A stretch of 64,000 nt of DNA, from positions 62,001-126,000 of the forward strand of contig NZ_FONS01000010.1 of NCBI RefSeq assembly GCF_900112985.1, given 5' to 3'. This DNA is from Pedobacter antarcticus. GTDB taxonomy: Bacteria; Bacteroidota; Bacteroidia; Sphingobacteriales; Sphingobacteriaceae. The notes under the pieces were generated by a model. That model was not told where the DNA came from, made no database searches, and was given only the letters and a program-made list of their open reading frames with translations. Shown piece after piece: positions 1 to 10,368 of the stretch; within the stretch, counting starts at the first letter, position 1; every line of letters begins with the position of its first letter. The translations under genes were made by a program, and so were the position numbers.

Positions 1-216
1 TAATGGAACGTTCGCGTCGAAGCACATGTAAATGTTATTTATCGCTGCATCGGGCGTACTGAAATCGATCGCAACATCGGCCTTCTTCAGGTTAGCAGCA
101 GTTAGGTCTTCCTGGTTGTCTACACTGATTTTCAGGACAATCTCATGTCCTCTTTCTATCGCAAAACGTTCAATAATCTGACCCATTTTACCATAACCGA
201 TTAATGCAATATTCAT
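1..216 (-). CDS. dapB: 4-hydroxy-tetrahydrodipicolinate reductase, partial (N-terminus only)
   Basis: The C-terminus lies beyond the left window edge; about 72 N-terminal residues are visible. The protein opens MNIALIGYGKMGQ, a Rossmann-fold dinucleotide-binding loop (GYGKMG), followed by an acidic stretch and VAIDFSTPDA, the segment that in DapB contacts the substrate and NADH. DapB reduces the dihydrodipicolinate precursor in lysine and diaminopimelate synthesis in the cytoplasm. The start is the ATG complement at 214-216. It is the last visible gene of a minus-strand run with parA, parB and a DUF5683 gene, a grouping familiar in Bacteroidota. The family call is firm. Confidence 0.9.
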   Translation of the reverse strand, partial: MNIALIGYGKMGQIIERFAIERGHEIVLKISVDNQEDLTAANLKKADVAIDFSTPDAAINNIYMCFDANVPL

Positions 217-243
217 GTGTTGTTATTTTAAGATTTAGAAGCT

Positions 244-864
244 TTATAGTCTGATCGCTAATTTAAATGCGGGTGCAAAGCTGTTGTTGTAGCCATACAT
301 AGAACCTGAACTGATTACTGTTGGAGAGATTTTCAAGGCCAGATTGTTACCAATATCAAAGTACTTCAGTCTTGCATCTACATAAGCTTCGATAATATTT
401 ACTGCGTAAAGCGCTCCAATTGAAAAGATGACCACCTCACGGTTTCGTCGGTAAATATCTTTAGCAGCAACCAGCCCCGTGGTAGTGTACCTTTGCAGCG
501 AACCATCAGGATCCGGGGCATCATTGTTTTCCAGGCGATACTGGAGTTCTTTCAAGTAAACTTTATATTGTCTGTTATTGTCCATATAGGACATTACCAG
601 AACAGCACCACCGGCATAGATTGCAGCGATTTTGATACCGCGGTAGACGTTCAGTCCATTTCCATACTGTCCCCATCCTGGTAACACTGCAGACCTGAAA
701 ATCGCTTTCCTTCCAGCCAGCTTACCTGGATTTACATACTTAGCTGTATCTGCCGGGGCCGGGGTACGTTTAAGCGTATCACCTTTAACAGTAAAACCCT
801 CCTGCGCATAGCACGCATTGATTGCCAGCAAAAAGCTTATGGTTAATAATATATTTTTAAGCAT
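244..864 (-). CDS. DUF5683 domain protein, probably exported
   Basis: A 206-residue protein of unknown function. Residues 1-20 form a signal peptide ending in a Cys/Ala-rich site (INACYAQ). The motif FRSAVLPGWGQYGNG near residues 56-70 is the hallmark of DUF5683 and related DUF5683-like membrane proteins. Two hydrophobic stretches follow, near 77-92 and 143-160. The start codon overlaps the parB stop by one base (TAATG), so the two are translationally coupled. The position between parB and dapB recurs in Bacteroidota, but I know of no established role. A link to chromosome segregation or envelope biology would only be inferred from context. Confidence 0.75.
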   Translation of the reverse strand: MLKNILLTISFLLAINACYAQEGFTVKGDTLKRTPAPADTAKYVNPGKLAGRKAIFRSAVLPGWGQYGNGLNVYRGIKIAAIYAGGAVLVMSYMDNNRQYKVYLKELQYRLENNDAPDPDGSLQRYTTTGLVAAKDIYRRNREVVIFSIGALYAVNIIEAYVDARLKYFDIGNNLALKISPTVISSGSMYGYNNSFAPAFKLAIRL

Positions 865-1781
865 TACCAGTCTAATAATTCCAGGATTCTGCTCAGATCG
901 TCATCGGATACAAACGGTATTTCAATGGCACCTTTACCATTCTCCCCTACTTTGAGTTTCACTTTGGATGCGAAGCGCGATGCCAGATCTTTCTGCAGTT
1001 TCTGATATTCAAATGAAACTCCCGCAGCCTGTTTACCAGGCTTAGGCTTTATTTGTAAAGTATCGATACTTCGAACCAGTTCTTCAACCTTTCTTACCGA
1101 CAAGCCCTTATCCAGAATTTCCTGATGAATAAATAATTGTTTTTCAGTATCCTCGACACTGATCAGTGCACGAGCATGTCCCATAGAGATCTTCTGATCA
1201 CGGATAGAGATCTGAATTGCTGGAGGTAATTTCAAAAGGCGCAGGTAGTTGGTTACTGTAGACCTGTTCTTGCCTACGCGTTCTCCAAGTTGTTCCTGCT
1301 TAAGGTTACATTCTTCCAGCATACGCTGAAAACTTAAAGCTACTTCTATCGCATTGAGGTTTTCACGTTGTATATTTTCAATCAGCGCCATTTCCAGCAT
1401 CTGCTGGTCGTCAGCTTTCCTGATATACGCAGGGATCTCTGTCAGTCCGGCTATTTTAGTAGCCCGCAGACGTCTTTCACCAGCGATAAGCTCATAGCCG
1501 CCCTGCTGAGTTTTACGCACTGTGATCGGCTGAATAAGACCTTGTATCCGAATAGAATCGGCAAGTTCATTTAATGCAACTTCGTCAAATGCTGTTCTTG
1601 GCTGATATGGATTGGTTGATATCTCCTTCAAAGGAATCATTCCGATAGGACCTGTCTGTGTCTTCTGTTCCGTTTCACTAACCTGATTGATCTCGTTTCT
1701 GGGTGGATGCGAAGCATCACTATCATCCAAAAGCGCACTTAATCCTCTTCCTAATCCTGTTTTTCGCTGAAAAGATGTCAT
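864..1781 (-). CDS. parB: ParB/Spo0J-family chromosome partitioning protein
   Basis: A 305-residue ParB. The N-terminus (TGLGRGLSALLDD) is the typical ParA-interacting tail. The CTPase/ParB-N domain spans roughly residues 48-140 and includes NPYQPR and GERRLRA, the phosphate-binding box. A helix-turn-helix follows near 155-200 (QEQLGERVGKNRSTVTNYLR), then a C-terminal dimerisation segment. ParB loads at parS sites near the origin, spreads as a CTP-dependent clamp and works with ParA to segregate origins. The start lies 10 bases after the parA stop, consistent with one operon. I did not see a convincing parS palindrome in this window. Confidence 0.95.
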   Translation of the reverse strand: MTSFQRKTGLGRGLSALLDDSDASHPPRNEINQVSETEQKTQTGPIGMIPLKEISTNPYQPRTAFDEVALNELADSIRIQGLIQPITVRKTQQGGYELIAGERRLRATKIAGLTEIPAYIRKADDQQMLEMALIENIQRENLNAIEVALSFQRMLEECNLKQEQLGERVGKNRSTVTNYLRLLKLPPAIQISIRDQKISMGHARALISVEDTEKQLFIHQEILDKGLSVRKVEELVRSIDTLQIKPKPGKQAAGVSFEYQKLQKDLASRFASKVKLKVGENGKGAIEIPFVSDDDLSRILELLDW

Positions 1782-1791
1782 TCAATAAAAT

Positions 1792-2595
1792 TTAAATGTT
1801 TGCAGAACTCACATCCCGGATCTCTTTAACAAGTCCGTTCTTGCGGACAATTTCGCGGGCAAGGTTCAGATAATTGATCGCTCCCTTACAATTGGCATCA
1901 TGCATAATTACTGACACGCCATAACTCGGGGCTTCACTTAAGCGGGTGTTTCTTTGTATGATGGTTTCAAATACCAGATCCTGAAAGTGCGTTCTGACTT
2001 CTTCCACAACCTGATTGGACAGACGCAGTCTGACGTCATACATCGTTAACAGAATACCTTCGATCTCCAGGGCAGTATTTAACCTGTTCTGTACAATCTT
2101 TATTGTATTTAATAATTTACCCAATCCTTCTAATGCAAAATACTCGCATTGAACAGGAATAATTACAGAATCGGCAGCAGTAAGCGCATTTATAGTAATC
2201 AGACCGAGTGAAGGGGAACAATCGATAATAATAAAATCGTACTGATCTTTAACTTTTTCCAGTACTGCTTTCATTTTATACTCCCGGTTGGTCAGATTGA
2301 TCATCTCAATCTCAGCGCCGACTAGGTCGATATGAGCAGGTAACAGATCCAAATTAGGAGTTTCTGTTTTCTGAATAGCTTCAGCAGGTTCTATATCATT
2401 GATAATGCATTCATAGATGCTATTTTTAATACTTCTGGGATCGAATCCAATACCAGAGGTGGAGTTGGCCTGAGGATCGGCATCAACTAACAAAGTTCTG
2501 TACTCTAAAACGGCGAGGCTGGCAGCTAAATTGATGGATGACGTTGTTTTACCGACACCACCTTTCTGGTTGGCCAATGCAATAATTTTACTCAT
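1792..2595 (-). CDS. parA: ParA/Soj-family ATPase
   Basis: A 267-residue ParA. The deviant Walker A motif KGGVGKTTSS is at residues 11-20, with the signature lysine at the start. Walker A' (LVDADPQANST) and Walker B-like IIDCSPSLG follow. No N-terminal DNA-binding extension is present, so it is a chromosomal Soj-type protein rather than a P1/F-plasmid-type regulator. It forms ATP-dependent dimers on the nucleoid and drives ParB-parS movement. It is the promoter-proximal gene of the visible minus-strand group, with about 180 bases before the divergent flavin reductase. That gap contains the dyad GCCTATATTTAGGC at 2671-2684, whose role is unknown. Confidence 0.96.
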   Translation of the reverse strand: MSKIIALANQKGGVGKTTSSINLAASLAVLEYRTLLVDADPQANSTSGIGFDPRSIKNSIYECIINDIEPAEAIQKTETPNLDLLPAHIDLVGAEIEMINLTNREYKMKAVLEKVKDQYDFIIIDCSPSLGLITINALTAADSVIIPVQCEYFALEGLGKLLNTIKIVQNRLNTALEIEGILLTMYDVRLRLSNQVVEEVRTHFQDLVFETIIQRNTRLSEAPSYGVSVIMHDANCKGAINYLNLAREIVRKNGLVKEIRDVSSANI

Positions 2596-2774
2596 TTATC
2601 TTCTTAATAATTATCAATTATTTTCTGAGAATTTGTCTATTAGATTGTTCCTGTAAAAAACGCTATTATTGCCTATATTTAGGCGCTTTTTAACAATTAG
2701 CTAAGATACAAACTAAATAACAATATTAGTGTTAAACCAATAAGTGTTTTGAACATCTTATTAACAATCCATAC

Positions 2775-3296
2775 ATGATTACTATCGTTTCCGGCACTAA
2801 CAGACCTGGTAGCAATACGCTCAAAGTCGCAAAATATTATCAGCAGGCAATGGCAGACAGAGGAATAAGCAGCAATTTACTCAGTCTGGATTTACTCCCC
2901 GACAATATCATCCAAACAGACCTTTACGGAAAACGTTCTCCTGCATTTAAATCGACCCTGGAGCTCGTTAATCAAACTGAAAAATTCGTATTTATTATTC
3001 CTGAATATAATGGTAGTTTCCCTGGCGTACTTAAGGTTTTTATTGACGCCTGTGAATTTCCTGCCAGCTTTTACGATAAAAAATGCTGTCTCGTTGGCAT
3101 CTCATCGGGCAAATATGGAAACATACGTGGTATAGATCATTTTGGTGGCGTTTGCAGTTATCTGCACCTGAATGTAATGCCGCTCCGTCTGCATATTCCA
3201 GCAATAAAAACGGAACTGAATGAGCACAATACCTTCTTTAGGGAAGATACCCTTAAATTTACAACCGAACAGATCGAGAAATTTATACTGTATTAG
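2775..3296 (+). CDS. NADPH-dependent FMN reductase family protein
   Basis: A 173-residue flavodoxin-fold protein. The N-terminal SGTNRPGSNTLKVAKYY (about 6-22) is the FMN-phosphate loop of this family (GSxRxxSxxxxxA). PEYNGSFPGVLKVFIDA near 76-92 is the second flavin-contacting motif. Members reduce FMN, quinones or azo compounds with NAD(P)H in the cytosol; the substrate here cannot be told. It stands alone: the upstream gene is divergent and the downstream gene is convergent with only 9 bases between stops. The length is normal for the family. Confidence 0.85.
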   Translation: MITIVSGTNRPGSNTLKVAKYYQQAMADRGISSNLLSLDLLPDNIIQTDLYGKRSPAFKSTLELVNQTEKFVFIIPEYNGSFPGVLKVFIDACEFPASFYDKKCCLVGISSGKYGNIRGIDHFGGVCSYLHLNVMPLRLHIPAIKTELNEHNTFFREDTLKFTTEQIEKFILY

Positions 3297-3305
3297 CCCT
3301 AGATT

Positions 3306-3761
3306 TTAAACTGCAAATGACATCCAGGTTTTCCCCTCGTTTCCGAAAATGAAATACCCTGGATAAAGGATTTCAGCTATATCTTCAAAAGCATCTACCA
3401 AGGACTGAGGATCGCTGAACGCAGCAGTGGCATCTTCCAAAAGATAAACTTTATTATATTCTACTGCCGGCCATTCTTTCTGCAGCAACTGCGGAACCTG
3501 GCCCATCATTTCAGGGATACCTGTATTTGGCTGATGATAAATAAGAATCCGGGCCTGCAGGGGATCGTCTTGCACTGAACAACCAGCTGCTTCCAGCAAT
3601 TGCTTAAGTACAGAATCGGCCTGATTATCCAGATTCAAGCAAATTACCGGCACCGGCTCCATAAATTTAATCTTATGCAAGATGATATCTACCCTTTCCT
3701 GTAAATATTCCTGGATACTCTCATCTCCGACACTATTAATCACTGCAGTTAAAAAGGACAT
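3306..3761 (-). CDS. Hypothetical protein, faintly similar to a binding-protein C-terminal lobe
   Basis: A 151-residue cytosolic protein with no signal peptide or membrane segment. The alternating strand-helix pattern (VPVICLNL, ARILIYHQP, NKVYLLEDATAAFSDPQSLVDAFEDIAEILYP) resembles the C-terminal lobe of BtuF-like periplasmic binding proteins. However, the N-terminal lobe and export signal are absent, so the resemblance may be only fold-like. I do not recognise the family. It is convergent with the flavin reductase. The ATG at 3761 lies about 40 bases from the terminator of the next minus-strand gene. Confidence 0.5.
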   Translation of the reverse strand: MSFLTAVINSVGDESIQEYLQERVDIILHKIKFMEPVPVICLNLDNQADSVLKQLLEAAGCSVQDDPLQARILIYHQPNTGIPEMMGQVPQLLQKEWPAVEYNKVYLLEDATAAFSDPQSLVDAFEDIAEILYPGYFIFGNEGKTWMSFAV

Positions 3762-3803
3762 AATTTGCGTTTTCTTGCCGCAAAAGTAACGAAAGCGGGC
3801 CGA

Positions 3804-3836
3804 ATAAAAAAAGGCTGCCTTTAAAAGGCAGCCTTC
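3804..3836 (-). terminator. Rho-independent terminator of the TonB receptor gene
   Basis: On the minus strand AAGGCTGCC, a seven-base loop and GGCAGCCTT are followed by a run of T (seven As on the plus strand at 3804-3810). It lies about 22 bases past the receptor stop codon. Confidence 0.85.
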
Positions 3837-3857
3837 GTCAATCTGTATAGAAATATT

Positions 3858-6275
3858 TTATTGCTGGATACCACCGCCCATACCGCCGCCGGTCTCTCCT
3901 TGCTTAAGGTCATCATTATTTATCCCTTTTTTCTTTTTAGTTGATGGGTTGAAATTCATTTTACCGAATTTATAACTGAAGTTCACCCCAAAAGAACGCA
4001 GTGGGTAATAGACGTTTGTGCTTTGAAGGAACTGCGGACCGCTGTTTTCAGTACGGATATGTAGATCTCTGGAGAATACATTCAGCACGTTGATACCAAC
4101 AGTGGCTTTCTTTTTCATAATATCTTTCTTGAATGCACCACCGTAGAATACCATTGCTCCTGTTTCACCCTGGAAAGTTCTTTTTGCGGCATTATAAACC
4201 GCGAAGATCTCTGTATTCCAACCTCCTTTAAAGGATATTGCAGAACGACCAAACACTGTATAATTTACGAAAAGATCAGTACTCACTTTAGTTTGAGAAT
4301 TGGTGAGCTTATAAGTATTCATACTGAAATTACCCATCAGCGTCCATTTTGGCAACGGATTATAAGAGGCAAAGACGTTAGCCCCAAAAGATTCGTTTGT
4401 ACCGATATTATAGTATGAAGTCAATTTTTGATTCGGATCGAAAAGACTCTCAATTACACCCCTTGTATTCCGGTAAAATACAGAAGCATTAATTACAGAT
4501 CCTTTGATAAATGTAGAATAACCTAATTCAATCAGATCACTAATCTCAGGCGTCAGGTCGGGATTACCCTGACTTCTGTTTTCCGGATCGGCCTGGTTAA
4601 GGAACGGATTCAGGTAAAACAGACTCGGGCGCTGCATCCTTTTGTTATAGCTCAGCTTCAAAGTACTGTTTCCTTTCAGTGTTTTCGAAAGGATCGCACT
4701 TGGAAACAGGTTAAAATAGTTATTAGACGAATTAATTGCATTTCCGGATACACTGCTGATATCTGTGTATTCAGCGCGCAGGCCTCCTTTCAGATCGAGA
4801 GTTTTAGCTAGTTTAATATTCAGCACACCGTAAGCGGCACCAACATTCTGATTATAATCAAAGTCCTGGTTTGTATCTTCATATTTACTTCTGATGTTTC
4901 TGAAAATACCTTTCATTCCTGTCTCCAGTTTCAGATCTTTACTAAATGGATAAATGTAATCTGACTGAATCGTATATTCATTATTTTTACCGGTATTATT
5001 ATCATCTTGTCTTTCTGAAATAGTTCCATCTGACGCCTCTCTGAAAGTATTATATCTGGCCGTATTCCTACCGAAACTTGCCTGTCCGGAAACAGTGAAC
5101 TCCTCACCTTCTTTTTTTGATGTTCTTCTGTAATCGGCACTCCAGTCAATGTTACTGGAACCATTTTCATTATCTGTCGGACGACGATAAGTATCGGATG
5201 TAGCAGCTAATCTTTCCAGCACATCCATCACACCATTCGTTTTCATTGAAAACTCATTGTATTTAATATTGGTGGATAAACTGTTGTATCCGTTAATATC
5301 ATAATCCAGTCCGGCGCTGCCGCTAAATCCGTAGCGTTTGGCCTTTGTCGTTCCTATCTGTGAGATCGACCTGTCAGTTGCATAATTATCATTTTGAATG
5401 ATGACCCTTGTATCTTGCGGAATTGCATACTGGCCCCCGAAATTACTGTTAAATCCTAAACGTCCTTTTTTAGCATTTAAACCAAAATTTGCATTATTCT
5501 GTCTGGTGCCTCCTGCTATACTTGCATTTCCATTGATACCCTGAGCCGTCTTTTTCTTGGTGATAATGTTAATAATACCACCCGAGCCTTCTGCATCGTA
5601 TTTTGCCGAAGGGCTGGTAATGACCTCAACGCTTTTAATTTCTTCGGCAGGAATCATCTTAAGCGCATCTGCTACACTATTAGACATCGTGCCGGAGGGC
5701 TTACCATTAATCAGGACTCTAACTGCAGAGCTTCCACGAAGTGATGGGTTTCCTTCTATATCAACGGTTACCATAGGAACTTTACGCATAACGTCCCCCG
5801 CATTTCCACCTGCAGTAGTTACGTCCTGCTCCGCGTTATATACAACCTTATCAATTTTATTCTCAATTAACGGCGTTGTCCCTACAATGGCAACTTCTTT
5901 TAAATTACTTTGAGTACCAGAAATAGCGATAGTTCCTGCATTAAGGTCTGGTTTACCGGCTGTAGTCTCGACATCAATCGTTTTACTTTTGTAGCCCATA
6001 AAGCCAATGCTCAGCTGATATTTATCTGGTGAGATATTTTGCAGAACAACTTTTCCCTTAGCATCCGTGATAGCACCATTCACGGATTTTTTGTCTTTAA
6101 TACGAATTAGTGATACAGTGGCATAATCTATTGGTGTCTGTGTTAAGGAGTCGACAATAACTGCAGTAATTTTACCGGTGATAGTCGATTTTTGAGCACC
6201 TCCGAGGCCAAACTGAGCACTGGCTGTCTGCTGCATAACACCGAACATTAATAATAGGAGTAGAAATTTTTTCAT
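3858..6275 (-). CDS. TonB-dependent outer-membrane receptor with carboxypeptidase-like N-domain
   Basis: An 805-residue receptor. Residues 1-20 are a signal peptide ending SAQ. A CarboxypepD_reg-like domain follows (about 33-120, with DYATVSLIRIKDKK and LSIGFMGYKS), then a plug domain (about 135-240, with GGNAGDVMRKVPMVTVD and the plug-closing SGGIINIITKK). The rest is a beta-barrel of the outer-membrane-barrel type 3 family. The C-terminus is extended by a lysine patch and a Gly-rich tail. No SusD partner is adjacent, so it is not a SusC. The ligand is unknown; a siderophore or peptide is typical. It is a single-gene unit with its own promoter and terminator. Confidence 0.88.
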   Translation of the reverse strand: MKKFLLLLLMFGVMQQTASAQFGLGGAQKSTITGKITAVIVDSLTQTPIDYATVSLIRIKDKKSVNGAITDAKGKVVLQNISPDKYQLSIGFMGYKSKTIDVETTAGKPDLNAGTIAISGTQSNLKEVAIVGTTPLIENKIDKVVYNAEQDVTTAGGNAGDVMRKVPMVTVDIEGNPSLRGSSAVRVLINGKPSGTMSNSVADALKMIPAEEIKSVEVITSPSAKYDAEGSGGIINIITKKKTAQGINGNASIAGGTRQNNANFGLNAKKGRLGFNSNFGGQYAIPQDTRVIIQNDNYATDRSISQIGTTKAKRYGFSGSAGLDYDINGYNSLSTNIKYNEFSMKTNGVMDVLERLAATSDTYRRPTDNENGSSNIDWSADYRRTSKKEGEEFTVSGQASFGRNTARYNTFREASDGTISERQDDNNTGKNNEYTIQSDYIYPFSKDLKLETGMKGIFRNIRSKYEDTNQDFDYNQNVGAAYGVLNIKLAKTLDLKGGLRAEYTDISSVSGNAINSSNNYFNLFPSAILSKTLKGNSTLKLSYNKRMQRPSLFYLNPFLNQADPENRSQGNPDLTPEISDLIELGYSTFIKGSVINASVFYRNTRGVIESLFDPNQKLTSYYNIGTNESFGANVFASYNPLPKWTLMGNFSMNTYKLTNSQTKVSTDLFVNYTVFGRSAISFKGGWNTEIFAVYNAAKRTFQGETGAMVFYGGAFKKDIMKKKATVGINVLNVFSRDLHIRTENSGPQFLQSTNVYYPLRSFGVNFSYKFGKMNFNPSTKKKKGINNDDLKQGETGGGMGGGIQQ

Positions 6276-6321
6276 GAATTGTTTTATAGTAGTTTTAGTT
6301 CTTATGGGTGATTAGTCTCTG

Positions 6322-6329
6322 CAAATCTA
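6322..6329 (-). promoter_or_regulatory. Probable -7 element of the TonB receptor gene
   Basis: The minus strand reads TAGATTTG, matching the Bacteroidota -7 consensus TAnnTTTG, about 47 bases before the receptor ATG. I see no clear TTG -33 element, so the call rests on the -7 box and position. Confidence 0.45.
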
Positions 6330-6408
6330 TTTTTGTTACAGCTTCGGCGGAATATTTTCTATATAAATAACATTTATACGCCGGTAAACCGTCGTTTAAG
6401 ACCGGTGA

Positions 6409-6443
6409 AAAAAAATGCCCCGGATATTTTCCAGGGCATTTTT
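6409..6443 (-). terminator. Rho-independent terminator of leuS
   Basis: The inverted arms AAAAAATGCCC and GGGCATTTTTT surround a 13-base loop, with A and T runs on both sides. It sits about 36 bases after the leuS stop and could in principle work in both directions. Confidence 0.8.
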
Positions 6444-6478
6444 TATAAAACGTGTACCGGTCAGGGTCTACTCCCGTC

Positions 6479-9277
6479 TCAGATAACGATGTTGACGATT
6501 CTTCCCTTTACAATAATTACCTTCTTAGGGGTCTTACCTTCAAGGTATTTTTGAACAGTTTCATCTGCCAATACCAGTTCCTCTATTTCAGCGGACTCCA
6601 GGGCGAGGCTCAAATTGAGATTTGTCCTGGTCTTTCCGTTAACAGAAACGGGATAACTAAATTCATCTTCCACCAGATACTCAGGTTTAAATTCTGGGTA
6701 AACTGCTCCGGAAAGGCTTTCGTTATTTCCTAAAAGAGACCAGAGCTCTTCTGTGATATGCGGCGCATAAGGACTTAACACTAATACTAATTCCTGTAAA
6801 ATCGCTTTCTTATTACATTTAAGATCTGTCAGTTCATTTACTGCAATCATAAAGCTCGAAACAGAAGTATTGAAAGAAAAACGTTCGATATCTTCCTGTA
6901 CTTTTTTAATGATTTTATGCAATGCTTTCCATTCTGCTTTTGTCGGTTCGGCATCACTGACACTAAACTCCCACTGATCATTATGGAACAGGCGCCAGAA
7001 TTTTCTCAGGAATTTAAATACACCTTCTATTCCATTTGTGTTCCATGGTTTACTTTGCTCCAACGGTCCTAGGAACATTTCATACATCCGCAACGTGTCT
7101 GCTCCATAGCCGGCGATCAGCACGTCAGGATTAACAACATTGAATTTAGACTTAGACATCTTCTCGACTTCTACACCACAGATGTATTTTCCATTTTCCA
7201 GTATAAATTCGGCTTCTGCAAATTCAGGTCTGAATTCTTTAAACTTCGCAATATTCAGCACTTCATTTTCGACAATATTCACATCGACATGCAAAGCTGC
7301 TGTCTTATACTGATCTTTCAATCCATGGGAAACCAGCGTCTGCGTACCTCGTCCGTCTTCTGCGACTACACGGTAAACAAAATTACTTCTGCCCTGGATC
7401 ATGCCCTGGTTAATTAACTTTTTGAAAGGTTCTTCTTCATTCACATGCCCAAGATCTTTCAGGAATTTATTCCAGAACCTGCTATATAATAAGTGTCCGG
7501 TTGCATGTTCAGCGCCGCCGATATATAAATCTACATCTTTCCAGTAAGCGATTGCATCTTCGGATGCGAAAGCATTTTCGTTCTGGTTATCCATATACCT
7601 GTACCAGTACCAGCTCGAACCTGCCCAGCCTGGCATTGTACTTAATTCATACTGATATTGCTTTTCGTAAGTCCATTCATGTGCACGGCCCAACGGTGGC
7701 TCACCACTTTCTGTAGGCAGATATTTATCTACATCAGGAAGCAATAAAGGCAATTCGTCTTCCTTAATTAAATAAGGCAAGCCGTCTTTAAAGTAAACAG
7801 GAATAGGCTCACCCCAATATCTCTGTCTGCCAAAAATGGCATCGCGCATTCTATAGTTTATTTTTGCTTTACCAACCTGCATTTTCTCCAGCCATTCATT
7901 CAAGGTTGCCGTTGCTTCCTGATAATGCATGCCATTGATAAATCCAGAATTAACATACTTACCTTCTTTGGTTAAATCTGCCTGCAAGGTAATGTCCTGC
8001 TGCGCATCCAGAATCTGTATTACTGGCAGGTTAAAGTGCCTGGCGAATAACCAGTCCCGCTGATCACCACTTGGCACACCCATTACGGCTCCTGTTCCAT
8101 AACCAGCAAGTACATAATCGGCGATCCACAGCTGCACTCTTTCTCCGCTAACAGGATTAATTACGTATGTACCTGTGAAGGCTCCCGAAACCGTTTTGGT
8201 ATCAGCCATCCTGTCCAGTTCAGATTTTTTCTTGGTCTGCGCAATATATTGCTGTATTGCAGCTTCCTGTTCTGGTGTAGTTAATGCAGAAACGAGTTCG
8301 TGTTCGGGCGCAAGAACCAGATAAGAAACGCCAAAGATAGTATCCACTCTTGTCGTAAAAACTTCAATCTGATCAGTAGGAAGTCCTGCTGGTGGGTTTT
8401 CTATTTTAAACCTTACACTGGCGCCAACGCTTTTGCCGATCCAGTTCCGCTGCATTTCTTTAATCGGTTCCGGCCAGTCAATCGTATTCAACCCTTGTAA
8501 CAAACGTTCAGCATAAGCAGAGATACGCATGCTCCACTGCATCATTTTCTTCTGTTCAACCGGATGCCCGCCCCTTTCAGAAAAACCTTCTTTAACTTCG
8601 TCATTAGCCAGCACCGTACCCAGTGCCGGACACCAGTTAACTGTAGATTCACGCAAATAAGTTAACCTGTATTTCAGGAGCTCTTTTTCCTGCTCTGTTT
8701 CACTTAACTTAGCCCAGTCGCCCGGTGCCAGATCCAAAATATCTTCGTCGGCCACAGCTTTAAGGCCAGCCGACCCTGCAGTACTGATTTTCTCAATCAA
8801 TAAACTGATCGGCTCAGCTTTATCCGTTTCCAGATTATACCAGGAATTAAACAACTGCATAAAAATCCACTGTGTCCAGCGGTAATAGTCAGGCTCACTG
8901 GTTCTCACTTCACGGCTCCAGTCGAAAGAAAAACCGATCTGATCCAGTTGCCTGCGGTAAGTATTAATATTTGTTTCGGTTGTCAGGGCGGGATGTTTAC
9001 CTGTTTGAATGGCATATTGTTCTGCCGGCAGACCGAATGAGTCATAACCCATTGGGTGCAGGACATTAAAGCCTTTCAGCCTTTTGTATCTTGCAAAGAT
9101 ATCTGAAGCAATATAGCCTAGTGGATGACCAACGTGCAAACCCGCCCCGGATGGGTAAGGAAACATGTCTAGTACATAATATTTAGGCTTAGCAGAATCC
9201 TGCTCTGCTTTAAACGTTTGATGCGCAGCCCAGAAGCCTTGCCATTTCTGTTCTATTTCTTTAAATTGGTAATCCAT
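6479..9277 (-). CDS. leuS: Leucine-tRNA ligase
   Basis: A class Ia aminoacyl-tRNA synthetase of 932 residues that charges tRNA-Leu. The class I HIGH motif appears as HVGH at residues 48-51 within [16 protein letters not shown], and the KMSKS loop as EKMSKSKFN near residue 700. The CP1 editing domain lies between (about 260-470). A C-terminal anticodon-binding region ends with [10 protein letters not shown] start the gene at the ATG complement at 9275-9277 ([13 protein letters not shown]), where family homology begins. An in-frame extension to 9478 would run into the divergent ftsX region and has no family-like sequence. Confidence 0.96.
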   Translation of the reverse strand: MDYQFKEIEQKWQGFWAAHQTFKAEQDSAKPKYYVLDMFPYPSGAGLHVGHPLGYIASDIFARYKRLKGFNVLHPMGYDSFGLPAEQYAIQTGKHPALTTETNINTYRRQLDQIGFSFDWSREVRTSEPDYYRWTQWIFMQLFNSWYNLETDKAEPISLLIEKISTAGSAGLKAVADEDILDLAPGDWAKLSETEQEKELLKYRLTYLRESTVNWCPALGTVLANDEVKEGFSERGGHPVEQKKMMQWSMRISAYAERLLQGLNTIDWPEPIKEMQRNWIGKSVGASVRFKIENPPAGLPTDQIEVFTTRVDTIFGVSYLVLAPEHELVSALTTPEQEAAIQQYIAQTKKKSELDRMADTKTVSGAFTGTYVINPVSGERVQLWIADYVLAGYGTGAVMGVPSGDQRDWLFARHFNLPVIQILDAQQDITLQADLTKEGKYVNSGFINGMHYQEATATLNEWLEKMQVGKAKINYRMRDAIFGRQRYWGEPIPVYFKDGLPYLIKEDELPLLLPDVDKYLPTESGEPPLGRAHEWTYEKQYQYELSTMPGWAGSSWYWYRYMDNQNENAFASEDAIAYWKDVDLYIGGAEHATGHLLYSRFWNKFLKDLGHVNEEEPFKKLINQGMIQGRSNFVYRVVAEDGRGTQTLVSHGLKDQYKTAALHVDVNIVENEVLNIAKFKEFRPEFAEAEFILENGKYICGVEVEKMSKSKFNVVNPDVLIAGYGADTLRMYEMFLGPLEQSKPWNTNGIEGVFKFLRKFWRLFHNDQWEFSVSDAEPTKAEWKALHKIIKKVQEDIERFSFNTSVSSFMIAVNELTDLKCNKKAILQELVLVLSPYAPHITEELWSLLGNNESLSGAVYPEFKPEYLVEDEFSYPVSVNGKTRTNLNLSLALESAEIEELVLADETVQKYLEGKTPKKVIIVKGRIVNIVI

Positions 9278-9489
9278 TGCAGCTAATTCCTTTGTATTGG
9301 GCGAAAATAACAAATAAAGGCTAGATATACCAATACGGGTATTTTCCCCGTTTAAAAGTATATAATTTATTATTTTGCTTATATTTCCTATTTTCGCAAA
9401 ACATATCCCTGAAAACCGGGACCAGTCTGCGAATGGCGGCAGGTATTTCAGGTTTAAAAACAGCTGTAAAATCATCAAACAATCGACAC

Positions 9490-10368
9490 ATGGAAGAATT
9501 TGAAGTTAGCGATGCTTCTAAGAAAACTAAAACCATATACATTTCTACGATCTTTAGTATCACGCTGGTACTGCTGATGTTAGGCGTTTTGGGACTGATC
9601 CTGGTTCACGCAAAAAACTTGTCTAATTATGTGAAGGAAAATATAGTACTGAATATAATTGTCGATGAAGGTGCTAAAGAAGCCGATGTCTTACAATTTC
9701 AGAAGGAGCTAAATGCAAATCCAGCGGTAAAACAAACGCAGTATGTAAACAAAGAGCTGGCGGCAAGGAACCTGACACAGGATCTGGGAGAAGATTTCGT
9801 AAATTTTCTTGGATATAATCCGCTACTTTCGACAGTAGATGTATATCTGAAAGCTGAGTATGCAAATATTCAGGGCATCGACACGCTGAAAGCCCAAATC
9901 GGAAAGAACCCGGTGGTAAAGGAAGTAATTTATCAGAGCTCATTAATTGAAATGGTAAATAAGAATATTAACACCATTGGTTTAATTATTCTGGCTTTTG
10001 CAGCTATCCTGCTGGTTATTTCTATCGCTTTAATTAACAATACCATCCGCCTGGCTATTTACTCACAGCGTTTTCTGATTAAAAGTATGCAGCTGGTTGG
10101 TGCTACTAAAAACTTTATCCGCAAGCCATTTATTTTGCTCGCAATGCTGCACGGCTTAATTGCTTCTATTATTGCAGTGACTTTGCTGATGGGTCTGTTA
10201 TTCTATGCACAGCGTGAAATTCCGGAAATCGTAATTTTGAGAAATTATACTGAATTTGGTATAGTACTGCTATTCCTGGTCGGAATAGGTATATTTATTA
10301 CGGCTTTCAGCACTTCTTTTGCTGTCAGCAGATATTTACGATTAAAAACTTACGATCTTTACAGATAA
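9490..10368 (+). CDS. ftsX: Cell-division protein FtsX
   Basis: A 292-residue ABC-type permease. It has an N-terminal cytoplasmic tail, a first membrane segment (about 20-42), a large extracytoplasmic domain (about 45-155) and three C-terminal membrane segments. With FtsE, FtsX signals to peptidoglycan hydrolases at the septum. I chose the ATG at 9490 ([19 protein letters not shown]); an upstream in-frame ATG at 9433 adds 19 atypical residues. ftsE is not adjacent. The stop overlaps the next start (TAATG), indicating coupling with the DUF3098 gene. Confidence 0.9.
   Translation: MEEFEVSDASKKTKTIYISTIFSITLVLLMLGVLGLILVHAKNLSNYVKENIVLNIIVDEGAKEADVLQFQKELNANPAVKQTQYVNKELAARNLTQDLGEDFVNFLGYNPLLSTVDVYLKAEYANIQGIDTLKAQIGKNPVVKEVIYQSSLIEMVNKNINTIGLIILAFAAILLVISIALINNTIRLAIYSQRFLIKSMQLVGATKNFIRKPFILLAMLHGLIASIIAVTLLMGLLFYAQREIPEIVILRNYTEFGIVLLFLVGIGIFITAFSTSFAVSRYLRLKTYDLYR

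Noticed and set aside
2596..2774. A parS site near parAB
   Set aside because: The only clear dyad is GCCTATATTTAGGC, which does not resemble the usual 16-bp parS palindrome.
9278..9478. In-frame upstream extension of leuS by 67 residues
   Set aside because: The added sequence is unlike any leucine-tRNA ligase N-terminus and overlaps the divergent ftsX start region; the family opening begins at 9277.
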